Below, one piece after another: positions 37,733 through 50,008 of a stretch of DNA of 64,000 bases. Each line of letters starts with the position of its first letter. Position 1 is the stretch's first letter. This stretch comes from Citrobacter sp. MGH106 (GTDB taxonomy: Bacteria; Pseudomonadota; Gammaproteobacteria; Enterobacterales; Enterobacteriaceae): assembly GCF_001037495.1 (NCBI RefSeq), contig NZ_KQ089822.1:3553938-3617937 (forward strand), given 5' to 3'. Under the pieces are notes generated by a model that saw only the letters and a program-made list of their open reading frames with translations, did not search any database and was not told where the DNA came from. A program made the position numbers and the translations under genes.

Positions 37733-38527
37733 ATGGCTATCTCAATCAAGACCCCTGAAGAAATCGAAAAAATGCGCGTCGCTGGTCGTCTGGCCGCTGA
37801 AGTGCTGGAAATGATCGAACCGTTTATCAAACCGGGTGTCAGCACCGGCGAACTGGATCGCATCTGTAATGACTACATAGTGAATGAGCAGCAGGCTATA
37901 TCCGCCTGCCTGGGTTATCACGGTTATCCGAAGTCTGTGTGCATCTCTATTAACGAAGTGGTATGCCACGGGATCCCGGATGATGCCAAACATCTGAAAG
38001 ATGGCGATATCGTCAATATCGACGTGACTGTCATTAAAGACGAGTTCCATGGCGACACCTCAAAAATGTTTATTGTCGGCAAACCGACAATTCTCGGCGA
38101 GCGTCTGTGCCGCGTTACGCAGGAAAGCCTGTATCTGGCGCTGCGGATGGTAAAACCAGGCATTCGTCTGCGCACGCTGGGCGCTGCGATTCAGAAATAC
38201 GCGGAAGGAGAAGGCTTCTCTGTGGTTCGCGAATACTGTGGTCACGGTATTGGCCGCGGCTTCCATGAAGAACCTCAGGTTCTGCACTACGATGCTGACG
38301 ATGGCGGTGTAGTACTTCAGCCGGGCATGACCTTTACCGTGGAACCGATGCTGAATGCGGGGGATTATCGCATTCGTACCATGAAAGACGGCTGGACGGT
38401 GAAAACCAAAGACCGTAGCTTGTCTGCACAGTACGAGCATACTATTGTAGTTACCGAAAACGGCTGTGAAATTCTGACGTTACGCAAGGATGACACCATC
38501 CCGGCGATCATCAAACACGACGAATAA
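37733..38527 (+). CDS. map: Methionine aminopeptidase, type I
   Basis: Removes the initiator methionine from nascent proteins with small second residues. It is 264 aa with the pita-bread fold. Metal ligands D97 and D108 are seen in NIDVTV and HGDTS, the His in HGIGRGFHEEP, and further Glu residues in VEPML and YEHTIVV. His79 (VCHGIP) lines the active site. It is divergent from rpsB and followed by a BIME. Confidence 0.98.
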   Translation: MAISIKTPEEIEKMRVAGRLAAEVLEMIEPFIKPGVSTGELDRICNDYIVNEQQAISACLGYHGYPKSVCISINEVVCHGIPDDAKHLKDGDIVNIDVTVIKDEFHGDTSKMFIVGKPTILGERLCRVTQESLYLALRMVKPGIRLRTLGAAIQKYAEGEGFSVVREYCGHGIGRGFHEEPQVLHYDADDGGVVLQPGMTFTVEPMLNAGDYRIRTMKDGWTVKTKDRSLSAQYEHTIVVTENGCEILTLRKDDTIPAIIKHDE

Positions 38528-38532
38528 TTTTT

Positions 38533-41313
<2,781 letters not shown>

Positions 41314-41344
41314 TGTTTTTTATTTATATGGAAAGAGTTTAACA

Positions 41345-42169
41345 ATGCAGCAGTTACAGAACATTATTGAGTCCGCTTTCGAGCGCCGTGCCGACATCAC
41401 TCCGGCAAATGTGGATACCGTAACCCGTGAAGCGGTTAATCAGGTTATTTCTCTGCTGGATTCCGGTGCACTGCGCGTCGCAGAAAAGATTGAGGGTCAG
41501 TGGGTCACTCATCAGTGGCTGAAAAAAGCGGTACTGCTCTCTTTTCGTATTAACGATAACCAGGTTATCGATGGTGCGGAAAGCCGCTACTTCGATAAAG
41601 TACCAATGAAATTCGCCAACTATGACGAAGCGCGCTTCCAGAAGGAAGGCTTTCGCGTAGTGCCGCCTGCGGCTGTGCGTCAGGGTGCATTTATCGCCCG
41701 TAATACGGTTCTGATGCCGTCATACGTCAATATCGGCGCATACGTTGACGAAGGTACCATGGTTGATACCTGGGCTACCGTAGGTTCGTGTGCCCAGATT
41801 GGTAAAAACGTCCACTTGTCTGGCGGTGTTGGCATCGGTGGTGTACTGGAGCCATTACAGGCTAACCCAACCATCATCGAAGATAACTGCTTCATTGGCG
41901 CACGCTCTGAAGTCGTAGAAGGCGTAATTGTCGAAGAAGGTTCCGTTATCTCTATGGGCGTTTACATCGGCCAGAGTACGCGTATTTATGACCGCGAAAC
42001 GGGTGAAGTACATTATGGACGTGTCCCGGCCGGCTCCGTTGTAGTATCAGGCAACCTGCCGTCGAAAGATGGTAAGTACAGCCTTTACTGTGCGGTGATC
42101 GTGAAGAAAGTTGATGCTAAGACGCGGGGAAAAGTCGGTATTAACGAGCTGTTACGCACCATCGACTAA
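41345..42169 (+). CDS. dapD: Tetrahydrodipicolinate N-succinyltransferase
   Basis: Left-handed beta-helix acyltransferase of the succinylase branch of lysine and diaminopimelate synthesis. The 274-aa chain has hexapeptide repeats (~100-240, e.g. [19 protein letters not shown]) and a C-terminal domain. Downstream of glnD with a 31-bp gap containing AAAGAG as ribosome site. Ended by a strong terminator. Confidence 0.98.
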   Translation: MQQLQNIIESAFERRADITPANVDTVTREAVNQVISLLDSGALRVAEKIEGQWVTHQWLKKAVLLSFRINDNQVIDGAESRYFDKVPMKFANYDEARFQKEGFRVVPPAAVRQGAFIARNTVLMPSYVNIGAYVDEGTMVDTWATVGSCAQIGKNVHLSGGVGIGGVLEPLQANPTIIEDNCFIGARSEVVEGVIVEEGSVISMGVYIGQSTRIYDRETGEVHYGRVPAGSVVVSGNLPSKDGKYSLYCAVIVKKVDAKTRGKVGINELLRTID

Positions 42170-42180
42170 CGGTATTTTGA

Positions 42181-42207
42181 AAAAGCGGGCCTGGCCCGCT
42201 TTTTTTA
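42181..42207 (+). terminator. dapD rho-independent terminator
   Basis: Stem AAAGCGGGC/GCCCGCTTT with a 3-nt loop, followed by eight T, 12 bp after the dapD stop. Confidence 0.95.
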
Positions 42208-42278
42208 CATCTGCGAGTGGCATAAACAAGGCTTTTCGTTAATTATTCAATGGTTATAGTGAGCTTAAGGGTACCGCT

Positions 42279-42665
42279 ATGTATGACAATCTGAAAAGTC
42301 TGGGCATTACCAATCCTGAAGAGATCGATCGTTACAGCCTGCGGCAAGAAGCCAATAACGATATCCTGAAAATCTATTTCCAGAAGGATAAAGGCGAGTT
42401 TTTTGCCAAGAGCGTAAAGTTTAAATATCCCCGTCAGCGTAAAACCGTGGTCGCCGATGGCGTTGGCCAGGGTTACAAAGAAGTGCAGGAGATAAGCCCG
42501 AACCTGCGCTACGTGATCGACGAACTGGATCAGATCTGTCTGCGCGATCGTAGTGAAGTCGATCTTAAACGCAAGATCCTTGATGATTTACGTCATCTGG
42601 AAAGCGTCGTCACCAACAAGATCAGCGAGATTGAAGCCGATCTGGAAAAACTAACGCGTAAGTAA
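42279..42665 (+). CDS. yaeH: Conserved protein YaeH (UPF0325)
   Basis: 128-aa soluble, charged protein of unknown function, conserved in gammaproteobacteria. It is predominantly Lys/Glu/Asp-rich, and the C-terminal half (~75-128) is likely helical or coiled coil. It stands alone between the dapD terminator and a BIME. Length as in K-12. No catalytic motif was recognised. Confidence 0.93.
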   Translation: MYDNLKSLGITNPEEIDRYSLRQEANNDILKIYFQKDKGEFFAKSVKFKYPRQRKTVVADGVGQGYKEVQEISPNLRYVIDELDQICLRDRSEVDLKRKILDDLRHLESVVTNKISEIEADLEKLTRK

Positions 42666-42674
42666 GCAGTTTGT

Positions 42675-42754
42675 TGCCGGATGGCGGCGTCTTACGCCTT
42701 ATCCGGCCTACAGGTATATCCTCGTAGGCCTGATAAGCGTAGCGCCATCAGGCA
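42675..42754. repeat. REP pair (BIME) between convergent yaeH and cdaR
   Basis: Inverted REP units: TGCCGGATGGCGGCG to ATCCGGCCTAC, then GTAGGCCTGATAAGCG to CATCAGGCA. The element lies between the two converging genes. Confidence 0.92.
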
Positions 42755-42759
42755 ATCAA

Positions 42760-43917
42760 TCAATGCTGCTCATCCAGTTGTAACGCCACATACAGCAACA
42801 ACCTGTCATCAAAATTTCCCAAATCCAACCCGGTCAGCTCAGAGATACGATTCAGGCGATATTCCAGCGTATTACGATGGATAAACAATGCCTTAGATGT
42901 CGCCAGTGGCTGCACGTTATGACGAAACCACGCCGCTAATGTCCGCCGCAGCAAGCCGTTGTTATCCATCGCTTTCAGCCTTACCAGTGGGCGCGCCAGC
43001 TCATTAGCCTGCCAGCCGCCGCGCAGGCTGTCCAGCAGCACCGGCAGCATCAAATCCTGGTAGAAATAGCTGCGACTTTCCGGCATACGTTGCTTTCCGA
43101 CCATCATGGTCGTACGTGCCGTTCGATATGAACGGGCAATACTGCCTGGTCCGGTAAAGTAGTTACCCAGAGAAACGCGAAAGCGCAACTGCCCATTCTC
43201 TTTCATCCGGGCAATTAACTGCTCGACGCGCTTACGGTGATCTTCCGCATCCCAGCGACCAAACTGATTAAGCGCAGGCTTCAGCACCACCATCTCGGTA
43301 AGAGAAACAATCGCAATCAGGTTATTACGCTCAGGCGTAGTCAGGGCATTTTGTAGCTGCTGCAGTTCTGCCATGGCACTGTCAACGCCAAGCTGCCCAC
43401 TGTCAACTTCCACCACCGCCACCACGCGCGGCTGGTTCAAATCAATGCCTAAACGTTGTGCCCACTCCATCAGCGCCGGAGTATTTTCTTCGGCCTGAAT
43501 CAGGTTCATCACCAACTCTTCACGCAGACGACTGTCCTGCGCGAGCAGATGCATCAGACGCGACTGTTCCAGCATCATTTCCGCGGTCATACAAACCAGT
43601 TCACCATACTTGCGCAGATGTTCCGGTTCGCCGGTTAAACCAATAACGCCAACAATTTCACCTTCTAGCCGTAGTGGCAGGTTTATCCCCTGGCGCACAC
43701 CGTGCAGATGCCTGGCGACGGCATCATCGATATCCACCACGCGCCCCTGCGAAAGCACCAACAGTGCGCCTTCGTGCAATTCACCAATACGCTCGCGATC
43801 GCCGCTGCCGATAATCCGCCCACGGGCATCCATTACGTTGATATTGGTATCAATGATGCGCATCGTGCGTGCCACGATATCCTGCGCCATTTTGGTATCA
43901 AGATGCCAGCCAGCCAT
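42760..43917 (-). CDS. cdaR: Sugar-diacid regulator CdaR
   Basis: Transcriptional activator of glucarate, galactarate and glycerate catabolism genes in E. coli (gar, gud). It has an N-terminal diacid-recognition domain (~1-135, containing GVIGLTGEPEHLRKYGELV), a middle GGDEF-like fold segment, and a C-terminal PucR-type helix-turn-helix (HRNTLEYRLNRISELTG, ~345-375). It is 385 aa, as in K-12. Its target genes are not in this window. Confidence 0.96.
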   Translation of the reverse strand: MAGWHLDTKMAQDIVARTMRIIDTNINVMDARGRIIGSGDRERIGELHEGALLVLSQGRVVDIDDAVARHLHGVRQGINLPLRLEGEIVGVIGLTGEPEHLRKYGELVCMTAEMMLEQSRLMHLLAQDSRLREELVMNLIQAEENTPALMEWAQRLGIDLNQPRVVAVVEVDSGQLGVDSAMAELQQLQNALTTPERNNLIAIVSLTEMVVLKPALNQFGRWDAEDHRKRVEQLIARMKENGQLRFRVSLGNYFTGPGSIARSYRTARTTMMVGKQRMPESRSYFYQDLMLPVLLDSLRGGWQANELARPLVRLKAMDNNGLLRRTLAAWFRHNVQPLATSKALFIHRNTLEYRLNRISELTGLDLGNFDDRLLLYVALQLDEQH

Positions 43918-44028
43918 AAACCCTCCTGTGAGCAGAGCTCAAGCATAAGGAAGATCATACGCAGCAGCATTGTGCAAATGCACAAAGCGAAGAAAAGAAG
44001 TATGGAGTTGTGGTAAGTATCACAAAAA

Positions 44029-44060
44029 GAAACCCCTCCCTGGTAACAGGAAGGGGTTTG
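44029..44060 (-). terminator. degP rho-independent terminator
   Basis: Stem AACCCCTTCC/GGGAGGGGTT on the minus strand with a loop of about 8 nt and one mismatch, followed by TTTCTTTTTG. It lies just after the degP stop. The remaining gap to cdaR (43918-44028) holds nothing else I can support. Confidence 0.85.
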
Positions 44061-44066
44061 AGAGGA

Positions 44067-45500
44067 TTACTGCATCAACAGATAGATTGAGGTGTCACCA
44101 CGCTGAATATTCAACGCCAGAACAGACGGTTTGCTATCGAGGATTTTGCGCAGTTCCGCGATATTTTTCACCGGTTGCTGATTGGCACCGATAATCACAT
44201 CCCCTTTCTTCAGGCCAATCTGAGCCGCCGGAGTATTCGGTTTCACATCGCTTACCACGACCCCTTTGTCCTGGCCTTTGTTGCTCATATCCGCACCTTC
44301 AATACCTTTGAAGATGGAGCTGGAATCTACCTGAGTCTGGCTACTCTGCTGCAGTTCCAGGTTCACAGTGACCGGTTTACCGTCGCGCAACAGACCAAGG
44401 CTGATTTTGCTACCTACAGGCATCGTGCCGACCTGCGCACGCAGCGCGGCAAAACTGCTGATAGGCTTACCGTTCAGCGAGGTAATCACATCCCCGGCTT
44501 TGATACCGGCTTTCGCTGCGGATGAATTCGGCATGACCTGACTGACGAATGCGCCACGCTGTGCGTCAACCTTCATGGCTTTGGCCAGCTCAGAGTTCAG
44601 TTCAGTGCCCAGAATACCCAACTCACCACGTTTAACCTGGCCAAACTCAACCATCTGCGAGGTCAGGTTTTTCACCATGTTGCTTGGGATAGCAAAACCG
44701 ATACCGATATTACCGCCGTCAGGCGCGAGGATCGCGGTGTTAATCCCAATCAGCTCACCGTTCAGGTTGACCAGTGCGCCACCGGAGTTACCCCGGTTAA
44801 TCGCGGCGTCCGTCTGGATAAAGTTCTCGTAGTTTTCCGCATTCAGACCGCTACGCCCCAGCGCAGAAACGATACCCGAAGTTACCGTTTCACCGAGGCC
44901 AAACGGGTTACCAATGGCGACAGTGTAATCACCCACGCGCAGCGCATCAGAGTCTGCCAGCTTGATCGCTGTCAGGTTCTTCGGATCCTGAATCTGGATT
45001 AACGCAATGTCAGAGCGCGGATCTTTGCCGACGATCTTCGCGTCAAATTTACGCCCATCGCTCAGTTGTACTTTAATCACCGTGGCGTTATCGACCACGT
45101 GGTTGTTGGTAACGACATAACCTTTAGCGGCATCAATAATAACGCCGGAACCCAGCGCCATAAATTTCTGCTGCTGCCCGCCACCATTACCTGCACCCGG
45201 CGCACCGCCCTGGCAGAATGGTGAGCTCTGGAACGGAGAACCATCCTGGCAGAACGGGGAATTATCACCGAAGAACTGCTGGAAATTACGCGGCATACGC
45301 GGCGTATTCACCGTCGTGCTCCCCTCGACGTTAATACTCACCACCGATGGCATCACTTTTTCGAGCATCGGGGCCAGGCTTGGCATCTGCTGGGCCGTCA
45401 CTGCTGAAGACGCTGTCTCAGCCGCCGTTGCAGACAGGGGGGACAACGCCAAACCTAAACTCAGAGCCAGTGCACTCATTGCTAATGTGGTTTTTTTCAT
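44067..45500 (-). CDS. degP: Periplasmic serine endoprotease / chaperone DegP (HtrA)
   Basis: Heat- and envelope-stress protease that degrades misfolded periplasmic and outer-membrane proteins. A Sec signal ends ATA-A (26 residues). The catalytic triad is His134 (TNNHVV), Asp164 (SDIAL) and Ser239 (RGNSGG). The LA loop before the protease core is Gly/Gln-rich and holds a Cys pair (SPFCQ twice). Two PDZ domains follow (~280-375 and ~385-475). It is 477 aa, three more than K-12 because of small insertions at the mature N-terminus and LA loop. Preceded by sigma-E and CpxR sites. Confidence 0.98.
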   Translation of the reverse strand: MKKTTLAMSALALSLGLALSPLSATAAETASSAVTAQQMPSLAPMLEKVMPSVVSINVEGSTTVNTPRMPRNFQQFFGDNSPFCQDGSPFQSSPFCQGGAPGAGNGGGQQQKFMALGSGVIIDAAKGYVVTNNHVVDNATVIKVQLSDGRKFDAKIVGKDPRSDIALIQIQDPKNLTAIKLADSDALRVGDYTVAIGNPFGLGETVTSGIVSALGRSGLNAENYENFIQTDAAINRGNSGGALVNLNGELIGINTAILAPDGGNIGIGFAIPSNMVKNLTSQMVEFGQVKRGELGILGTELNSELAKAMKVDAQRGAFVSQVMPNSSAAKAGIKAGDVITSLNGKPISSFAALRAQVGTMPVGSKISLGLLRDGKPVTVNLELQQSSQTQVDSSSIFKGIEGADMSNKGQDKGVVVSDVKPNTPAAQIGLKKGDVIIGANQQPVKNIAELRKILDSKPSVLALNIQRGDTSIYLLMQ

Positions 45501-45545
45501 GTGTTTCGTTCTCGATTAACAGATAACGCAAAATTGCTGTATACG

Positions 45546-45573
45546 TCAGAGTCGTTTTATAGCGCGAAGTTCC
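45546..45573 (-). promoter_or_regulatory. Sigma-E promoter of degP
   Basis: On the minus strand, -35 GGAACTT (45567-45573), a 16-bp spacer and -10 TCTGA (45546-45550). This is a full match to the sigma-E consensus and to the known layout upstream of degP in E. coli. Confidence 0.85.
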
Positions 45574-45602
45574 AGAGTAAAGTTTCAGGAAAAAGTAAAA
45601 TT

Positions 45603-45619
45603 TTATTGTCAGTCTTTAC
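45603..45619 (-). promoter_or_regulatory. Candidate CpxR box upstream of degP
   Basis: The minus strand reads GTAAAGACTGACAATAA, close to the GTAAA-N5-GTAAA CpxR consensus, about 30 bp upstream of the sigma-E -35. E. coli degP is jointly controlled by Cpx and sigma-E. The second half-site is imperfect. Confidence 0.65.
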
Positions 45620-45629
45620 AAATGAGTAT

Positions 45630-47147
45630 TTATTGTTCTACCGCCATCAGTCGCCGGTATTCATCCCAGGCATACAAATCCGTCATCCCGCTGATATAAT
45701 CTTGGATCAGGCGACAGCGATAATAATATTCAAAAACCGGATACTCTGCAGAAACAGACGATATTTTACTAACAGCCTCAACGTAAGCCAACCGATGGCG
45801 CGTAGACAGCTTTTGAAATAATCGCGACTCAATCGGAAAGTGTTTTAATCTTTCATTTTCAACCAGCGCGCTAAAGTCTGATTGCGTCATTTTTAATAAC
45901 GGCTGATAGATTTCCAGTAGCCCACTGATAACCCGATACCCCTGTAATTCCAGTTGTTCAACATCGGGATGGCTAAACACATGTTTCATCGCCACATTTT
46001 TATAAACCCCGAGCAATTGGCTGAAGCTACTGGCGTCTTCCAACAGCGCGTGATTAAAGCTACCCTCAAAAATCTGCGGCAAGTTATCAATAAAACGCTG
46101 GGCCGCATACGGTACTAGTTTATTCAGCGTGTTGACTCGCAAATACATAAAGAACTGATCTTCCGTACTGCGACTTAATGTATTTGAGCGCGATTTCTCC
46201 CAGGCATTCTCAACAACCTGGGTAAACAGGGAACCTTTTTCGTGCTGTCCCCATGCCTCGTACAGATGGTGATAAAGTTGTTCGACACTGAAGATTCTTT
46301 TCTCAACGGCATCTTCCAGGTCGGCCACACAATAAGAGATATCATCGGCCGCCTCCATAATCCAGGTTAATGGAAAGCGACTGTAAGGTGCTAAAGATAA
46401 TTCTTTACGCAACCTCTCAATATACGGTTCCTCGGAAAGGTAATATCCCGGTTTTTTCATTAAATAGTTATGTGTTGTCGGGGCAGCTCCGCGCCACCAT
46501 GCCGGACGCGTATATTTTAAAATACCCCCAACCTGCGCCCAGGTAAGGTTCATTCGCATCAAGGTATGTACCAACCGAATCCCCTGCGCATTACCTTCAA
46601 AGTGGCACAAATCCTGCCGCACTTTACGGCGGATATCATTGAGAGACTCTTCGCCTTCACGCAAACGCAGCGCCGCCACCAGGCAGCGGTCATCGCTTAA
46701 GGGCTGGCTTTCCGCATCCGCGGGAAAAAGTCGCTGGCGGAACCAGTCGTTAATCGCCGCTTCACCGAAGTGCCCAAACGGTGGATTACCAATGTCATGC
46801 ATCAGACAGGACATTTCGACAACACTTTCAAAAGGGCCTGTCAGCTCATCCAGGCCATATTGTTCCAGCAACTTTAGCTCTTTTAGTCGGCTGAGGATCT
46901 CTTTTGCGATATAGCGTCCCACCTGCTGAACTTCCATCGAATGCGTCAGACGTGTGCGCACCGCTGCATTACGCTCCAGCGGAAAAACCTGGGTTTTTTG
47001 CTGCAGCCGGCGGATTGCCGGGGAGTTGATAATACGTCCGCGATCGCTTTCAAAAATTCGCAGGATCTCATGCTCAGATTTCACGCCCTGCGGCGAACGG
47101 TAACGACGATGCCAGTTTATTTTTTTTCGGAAATCGATCTGTGCCAT
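45630..47147 (-). CDS. dgt: Deoxyguanosine triphosphate triphosphohydrolase
   Basis: HD-domain enzyme that cuts dGTP to deoxyguanosine and tripolyphosphate. Metal-binding HD residues are His69 (RLTHS) and His117-Asp118 ([17 protein letters not shown]); a further Asp is in EAADDISYC. It is 505 aa, as in K-12. It is divergent from mtnN (83-bp gap) and upstream of degP on the same strand. T7 Gp1.2 targets this enzyme in E. coli. Confidence 0.98.
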   Translation of the reverse strand: MAQIDFRKKINWHRRYRSPQGVKSEHEILRIFESDRGRIINSPAIRRLQQKTQVFPLERNAAVRTRLTHSMEVQQVGRYIAKEILSRLKELKLLEQYGLDELTGPFESVVEMSCLMHDIGNPPFGHFGEAAINDWFRQRLFPADAESQPLSDDRCLVAALRLREGEESLNDIRRKVRQDLCHFEGNAQGIRLVHTLMRMNLTWAQVGGILKYTRPAWWRGAAPTTHNYLMKKPGYYLSEEPYIERLRKELSLAPYSRFPLTWIMEAADDISYCVADLEDAVEKRIFSVEQLYHHLYEAWGQHEKGSLFTQVVENAWEKSRSNTLSRSTEDQFFMYLRVNTLNKLVPYAAQRFIDNLPQIFEGSFNHALLEDASSFSQLLGVYKNVAMKHVFSHPDVEQLELQGYRVISGLLEIYQPLLKMTQSDFSALVENERLKHFPIESRLFQKLSTRHRLAYVEAVSKISSVSAEYPVFEYYYRCRLIQDYISGMTDLYAWDEYRRLMAVEQ

Positions 47148-47230
47148 GTCCTCTCCCGCCTGAGAAATGCGCTACCCCTTAAGCGCATGATAGACTATGC
47201 CCTCAAATCTGGCTTATCGCGAGTAAATCT

Positions 47231-47929
47231 ATGAAAATCGGCATCATTGGTGCAATGGAAGAAGAAGTTACGCTCCTGCGTGACAAAATCGAAAACCGTC
47301 AGACTATCTCCCTCGGCGGTTGTGAAATTTACACCGGCCAACTGAACGGTACTGAGGTTGCGCTACTGAAATCTGGTATCGGTAAAGTGGCTGCGGCACT
47401 GGGCGCAACGCTTTTGCTCGAACGCTGCAAGCCGGATGCCATCATTAATACCGGTTCTGCGGGCGGCCTGGCCTCTACGCTGACAGTCGGCGATATCGTA
47501 GTTTCTGATGAAGCACGTTATCACGATGCTGACGTTACCGCATTTGGCTATGAATTTGGCCAGTTGCCGGGCTGTCCGGCAGGCTTTAAAGCCGATCCCG
47601 CACTGATCACCGCGGCTGAGTCCTGCATCGCAGAACTCAATCTGAACGCCGTTCGTGGACTGATTGTCAGCGGTGACGCCTTCATTAATGGATCTGTTGG
47701 CCTGGCAAAAATTAAACATAATTTTCCGCAGGCAGTTGCTGTAGAAATGGAAGCCACGGCAATTGCGCACGTTTGCCACAACTTTAAAGTCCCGTTCGTG
47801 GTGGTTCGTGCCATCTCTGATGTCGCCGATCAGCAGTCCCATCTCAGCTTTGACGAATTCCTGGTTGTTGCAGCGAAACAGTCGAGCCTGATGGTTGAAA
47901 CGCTGGTACAGAAACTGGCGCATGGCTAA
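47231..47929 (+). CDS. mtnN: 5'-methylthioadenosine/S-adenosylhomocysteine nucleosidase
   Basis: Also pfs. It cleaves adenine from MTA, SAH and 5'-deoxyadenosine, feeding methionine salvage and autoinducer-2 production. The 232-aa nucleoside-phosphorylase fold has catalytic Glu12 (AMEEEV), the Glu of VAVEMEATA, and the Asp of AISDVADQQ. Its stop overlaps the btuF start by 8 bp, so the genes are coupled. Confidence 0.98.
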   Translation: MKIGIIGAMEEEVTLLRDKIENRQTISLGGCEIYTGQLNGTEVALLKSGIGKVAAALGATLLLERCKPDAIINTGSAGGLASTLTVGDIVVSDEARYHDADVTAFGYEFGQLPGCPAGFKADPALITAAESCIAELNLNAVRGLIVSGDAFINGSVGLAKIKHNFPQAVAVEMEATAIAHVCHNFKVPFVVVRAISDVADQQSHLSFDEFLVVAAKQSSLMVETLVQKLAHG

Positions 47930-48740
47930 ATTAATGCCCAGGGCGCTGGCCGCCCTGCTTTTCACTCTTCCGGTGTGGCTCTGTGCCGCACCGCGTGTAG
48001 TTTCACTCTCCCCTGCTAACACCGAACTGGCCTTTGCCGCCGGCATTACCCCGGTCGGCGTCAGCAGCTACTCAAACTACCCGCCCGAGGCCAAAAATAT
48101 TGAAGAGGTCTCAACCTGGCAAGGCATGAATCTGGAACGCATCGTGGCGCTCAAACCAGATTTAGTTATCGCCTGGCGCGGAGGGAACGCCGAACGGCAG
48201 GTGAATCAACTGACCGCCCTGGGAATTAAAGTTATTTGGGTGGATGCGGTAACCATTGAGCAAGTCGCAGACGCGCTGCGCCAACTGGCGGCGTGGAGTC
48301 CCAGACCTGAACAGGCAAAACAGGCCGCGAAAACCTTGCTTGATGAGTATGCTTCACTAAAATCACAGTATGCCAACAAACCGAAAAAACGTGTGTTTCT
48401 TCAGTTTGGCGCAAATCCGTTGTTTACCAGTGGGAAAGGCTCCATTCAGCACCAGGTTCTTGAGGTCTGTGGCGGAGAAAACATCTTTGCCGGCAGCCGG
48501 GTCCCCTGGCCGCAGGTCAGCCGCGAACAGGTTCTGGCAAGAGCGCCTCAGGCTATCGTTACCACCGGAAATTCGGGCGAAAATCTTAAAATCGAACAAT
48601 ACTGGGGAAATCAGCTAAAAATCCCGGTTATTACCCTTAATAGTGACTGGTTCGAACGCGCGAGCCCGCGTATTATCCTCGCCGCAAAACAACTCTGTAA
48701 TGCGCTTTCACAGATAAATGAGACACAAAATCATTCATGA
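47922..48740 (+). CDS. btuF: Vitamin B12-binding periplasmic protein
   Basis: Captures cobalamin in the periplasm for the BtuCD importer. A Sec signal (~21 residues, ending LCA-APRV) is followed by the class III binding-protein fold with two lobes joined by one long helix (~residues 125-150). I chose ATG 47922, which overlaps mtnN by 8 bp as in K-12. The length is 272 aa against 266 in K-12: the last residues (NETQNHS) run into an ERIC element that also supplies the stop. Confidence 0.96.
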   Translation: MAKLMPRALAALLFTLPVWLCAAPRVVSLSPANTELAFAAGITPVGVSSYSNYPPEAKNIEEVSTWQGMNLERIVALKPDLVIAWRGGNAERQVNQLTALGIKVIWVDAVTIEQVADALRQLAAWSPRPEQAKQAAKTLLDEYASLKSQYANKPKKRVFLQFGANPLFTSGKGSIQHQVLEVCGGENIFAGSRVPWPQVSREQVLARAPQAIVTTGNSGENLKIEQYWGNQLKIPVITLNSDWFERASPRIILAAKQLCNALSQINETQNHS

Positions 48741-48846
48741 TGCCTCGAGGCAGCAAGTTAATGAATCCCCGGAAGCGTACAAATAATACGTGACAGGGGT
48801 AACTAACGCAGCCAACAAAGAGGCAGCCTGAAGGGTGATGTGTATT
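48723..48846. repeat. ERIC element spanning the btuF end and the btuF-yadS gap
   Basis: About 124 bp. Inverted ends ACACAAAATCATTCATGATGCC / GGTGATGTGTAT bracket the conserved arms AATCCCCGGAAGCGTAC and GTGACAGGGGTAAC, matching the ERIC consensus. The left end lies inside the btuF reading frame; the right end stops about 12 bp before the yadS ATG. Confidence 0.88.
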
Positions 48847-48858
48847 GGGGATTCGACA

Positions 48859-49482
48859 ATGCTCGTCTATTGGCTCGATATTGTAGGCACTGCGGTATTT
48901 GCTATCTCTGGCGTATTACTGGCCGGGAAATTACGTATGGACCCCTTTGGTGTCCTGGTCCTCGGCGTTGTTACCGCAGTAGGCGGCGGCACGATCCGCG
49001 ATATGGCACTGGATAACGGGCCGGTATTTTGGGTTAAGGATCCTACCGATCTGGTTGTTGCCATGATCACCAGCATGCTCACGATCTTACTGGTGCGCCA
49101 GCCAAGACGATTACCCAAGTGGATCCTTCCGGCACTGGATGCTGTCGGTCTGGCGGTATTCGTCGGCATTGGCGTTAATAAAGCATTTCTCGCCGGAACC
49201 GGACCACTGGTGGCAATTTGTATGGGAGTAATCACCGGCGTAGGTGGCGGGATTATTCGCGACGTGTTAGCACGTGAAGTACCGATGATTTTACGTACAG
49301 AAATCTACGCAACTGCCTGTATTATTGGCGGGATTGTTCACGCCACGGCGTTTTATACATTTTCAGTACCGCTGGAAAACGCCAGCATGATGGGGATGAT
49401 CGTCACATTGCTGATTCGGCTTGCCGCTATTCGCTGGCATTTAAAGCTACCGACGTTTGCGTTAGATGATAATGGTCGATAA
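48859..49482 (+). CDS. yadS: Glycine-rich inner-membrane protein YadS (UPF0126/TRIC-type)
   Basis: Polytopic inner-membrane protein with seven hydrophobic segments arranged as two repeats, each with a glycine-rich half-helix (VTAVGGGTIRDMAL and ITGVGGGIIRDVLA). This is the pattern of the bacterial TRIC-like cation channel or glycine transporter family. I chose ATG 48859, giving 207 aa as in K-12. An ATG at 48835 lies inside the ERIC element. Third gene of mtnN-btuF-yadS. The substrate is not established. Confidence 0.92.
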   Translation: MLVYWLDIVGTAVFAISGVLLAGKLRMDPFGVLVLGVVTAVGGGTIRDMALDNGPVFWVKDPTDLVVAMITSMLTILLVRQPRRLPKWILPALDAVGLAVFVGIGVNKAFLAGTGPLVAICMGVITGVGGGIIRDVLAREVPMILRTEIYATACIIGGIVHATAFYTFSVPLENASMMGMIVTLLIRLAAIRWHLKLPTFALDDNGR

Positions 49483-49503
49483 TTTGACGACGCGGGATAC
49501 ACA

Positions 49504-49566
49504 GGCCGGATAAGACGTTTACGCCGTTATCCGACAAATTGCCCGGCGGCGCGACGCTTACCGGGC
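49504..49566. repeat. REP-like palindromes between yadS and erpA
   Basis: Two hairpins: GGCCGGATAAGACG/CGTTATCCGAC (49504-49534) and GCCCGGCGGCGCG/CTTACCGGGC (49541-49566). They lie in the gap between the converging genes and may also serve as transcription barriers. Confidence 0.75.
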
Positions 49567-49582
49567 AGACAGAATCAGCTCA

Positions 49583-49927
49583 TCAAATGCTGAAGGAAGA
49601 GCCACACCCGCAGGTGCTTTTAGCGTTCGGGTTCGTCACAACGAAGCGGGAACCTTCCAGACCTTCGGTATAGTCAACCGCACCACCCACCAGATATTGC
49701 AGGCTCATTGGATCAACCACCAGACCAACGCCTTGTTTCTCAATGGTCATATCACCTTCGTTAACTTGATCATCAAAGGTGAAACCATACTGGAAACCGC
49801 TGCAACCACCACCGGTGATATACACGCGTAATTTCAGATTCGGGTTATCTTCGTCAGCGATCAGGCTTTTTACTTTATTGGCTGCTGCTTCTGTAAATTG
49901 CAGTGGCAGCGCTACGTCATCACTCAT
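49583..49927 (-). CDS. erpA: Iron-sulfur cluster insertion protein ErpA
   Basis: A-type Fe-S carrier delivering clusters to IspG/IspH and respiratory enzymes. The 114-aa chain has the three conserved cysteines Cys42 (GGGCSGF), Cys106 and Cys108 (STCGCGSSF). I chose ATG 49927 behind GGAG, the K-12 length. An ATG at 49939 would add four residues. Same strand as clcA, 81 bp downstream of it. Confidence 0.97.
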   Translation of the reverse strand: MSDDVALPLQFTEAAANKVKSLIADEDNPNLKLRVYITGGGCSGFQYGFTFDDQVNEGDMTIEKQGVGLVVDPMSLQYLVGGAVDYTEGLEGSRFVVTNPNAKSTCGCGSSFSI

Positions 49928-50008
49928 ATTTTGCTCCAAACGACATTGGCAATTGGATAAATTTCAACCCAATATTTTGGGCCATTATCTAATACCCTGG
50001 TATTTCGT

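Noticed and set aside
45180-45260. Short repeat in the DegP LA loop (SPFCQ twice) as a possible metal site
   Set aside because: The same Cys-containing repeat is present in E. coli DegP, where it forms part of the flexible LA loop; nothing new.
49504-49566. Possible CRISPR-like or attachment-site repeat between yadS and erpA
   Set aside because: The palindromes are two unequal REP-type hairpins with no direct repeats or spacers, and no integrase is nearby.
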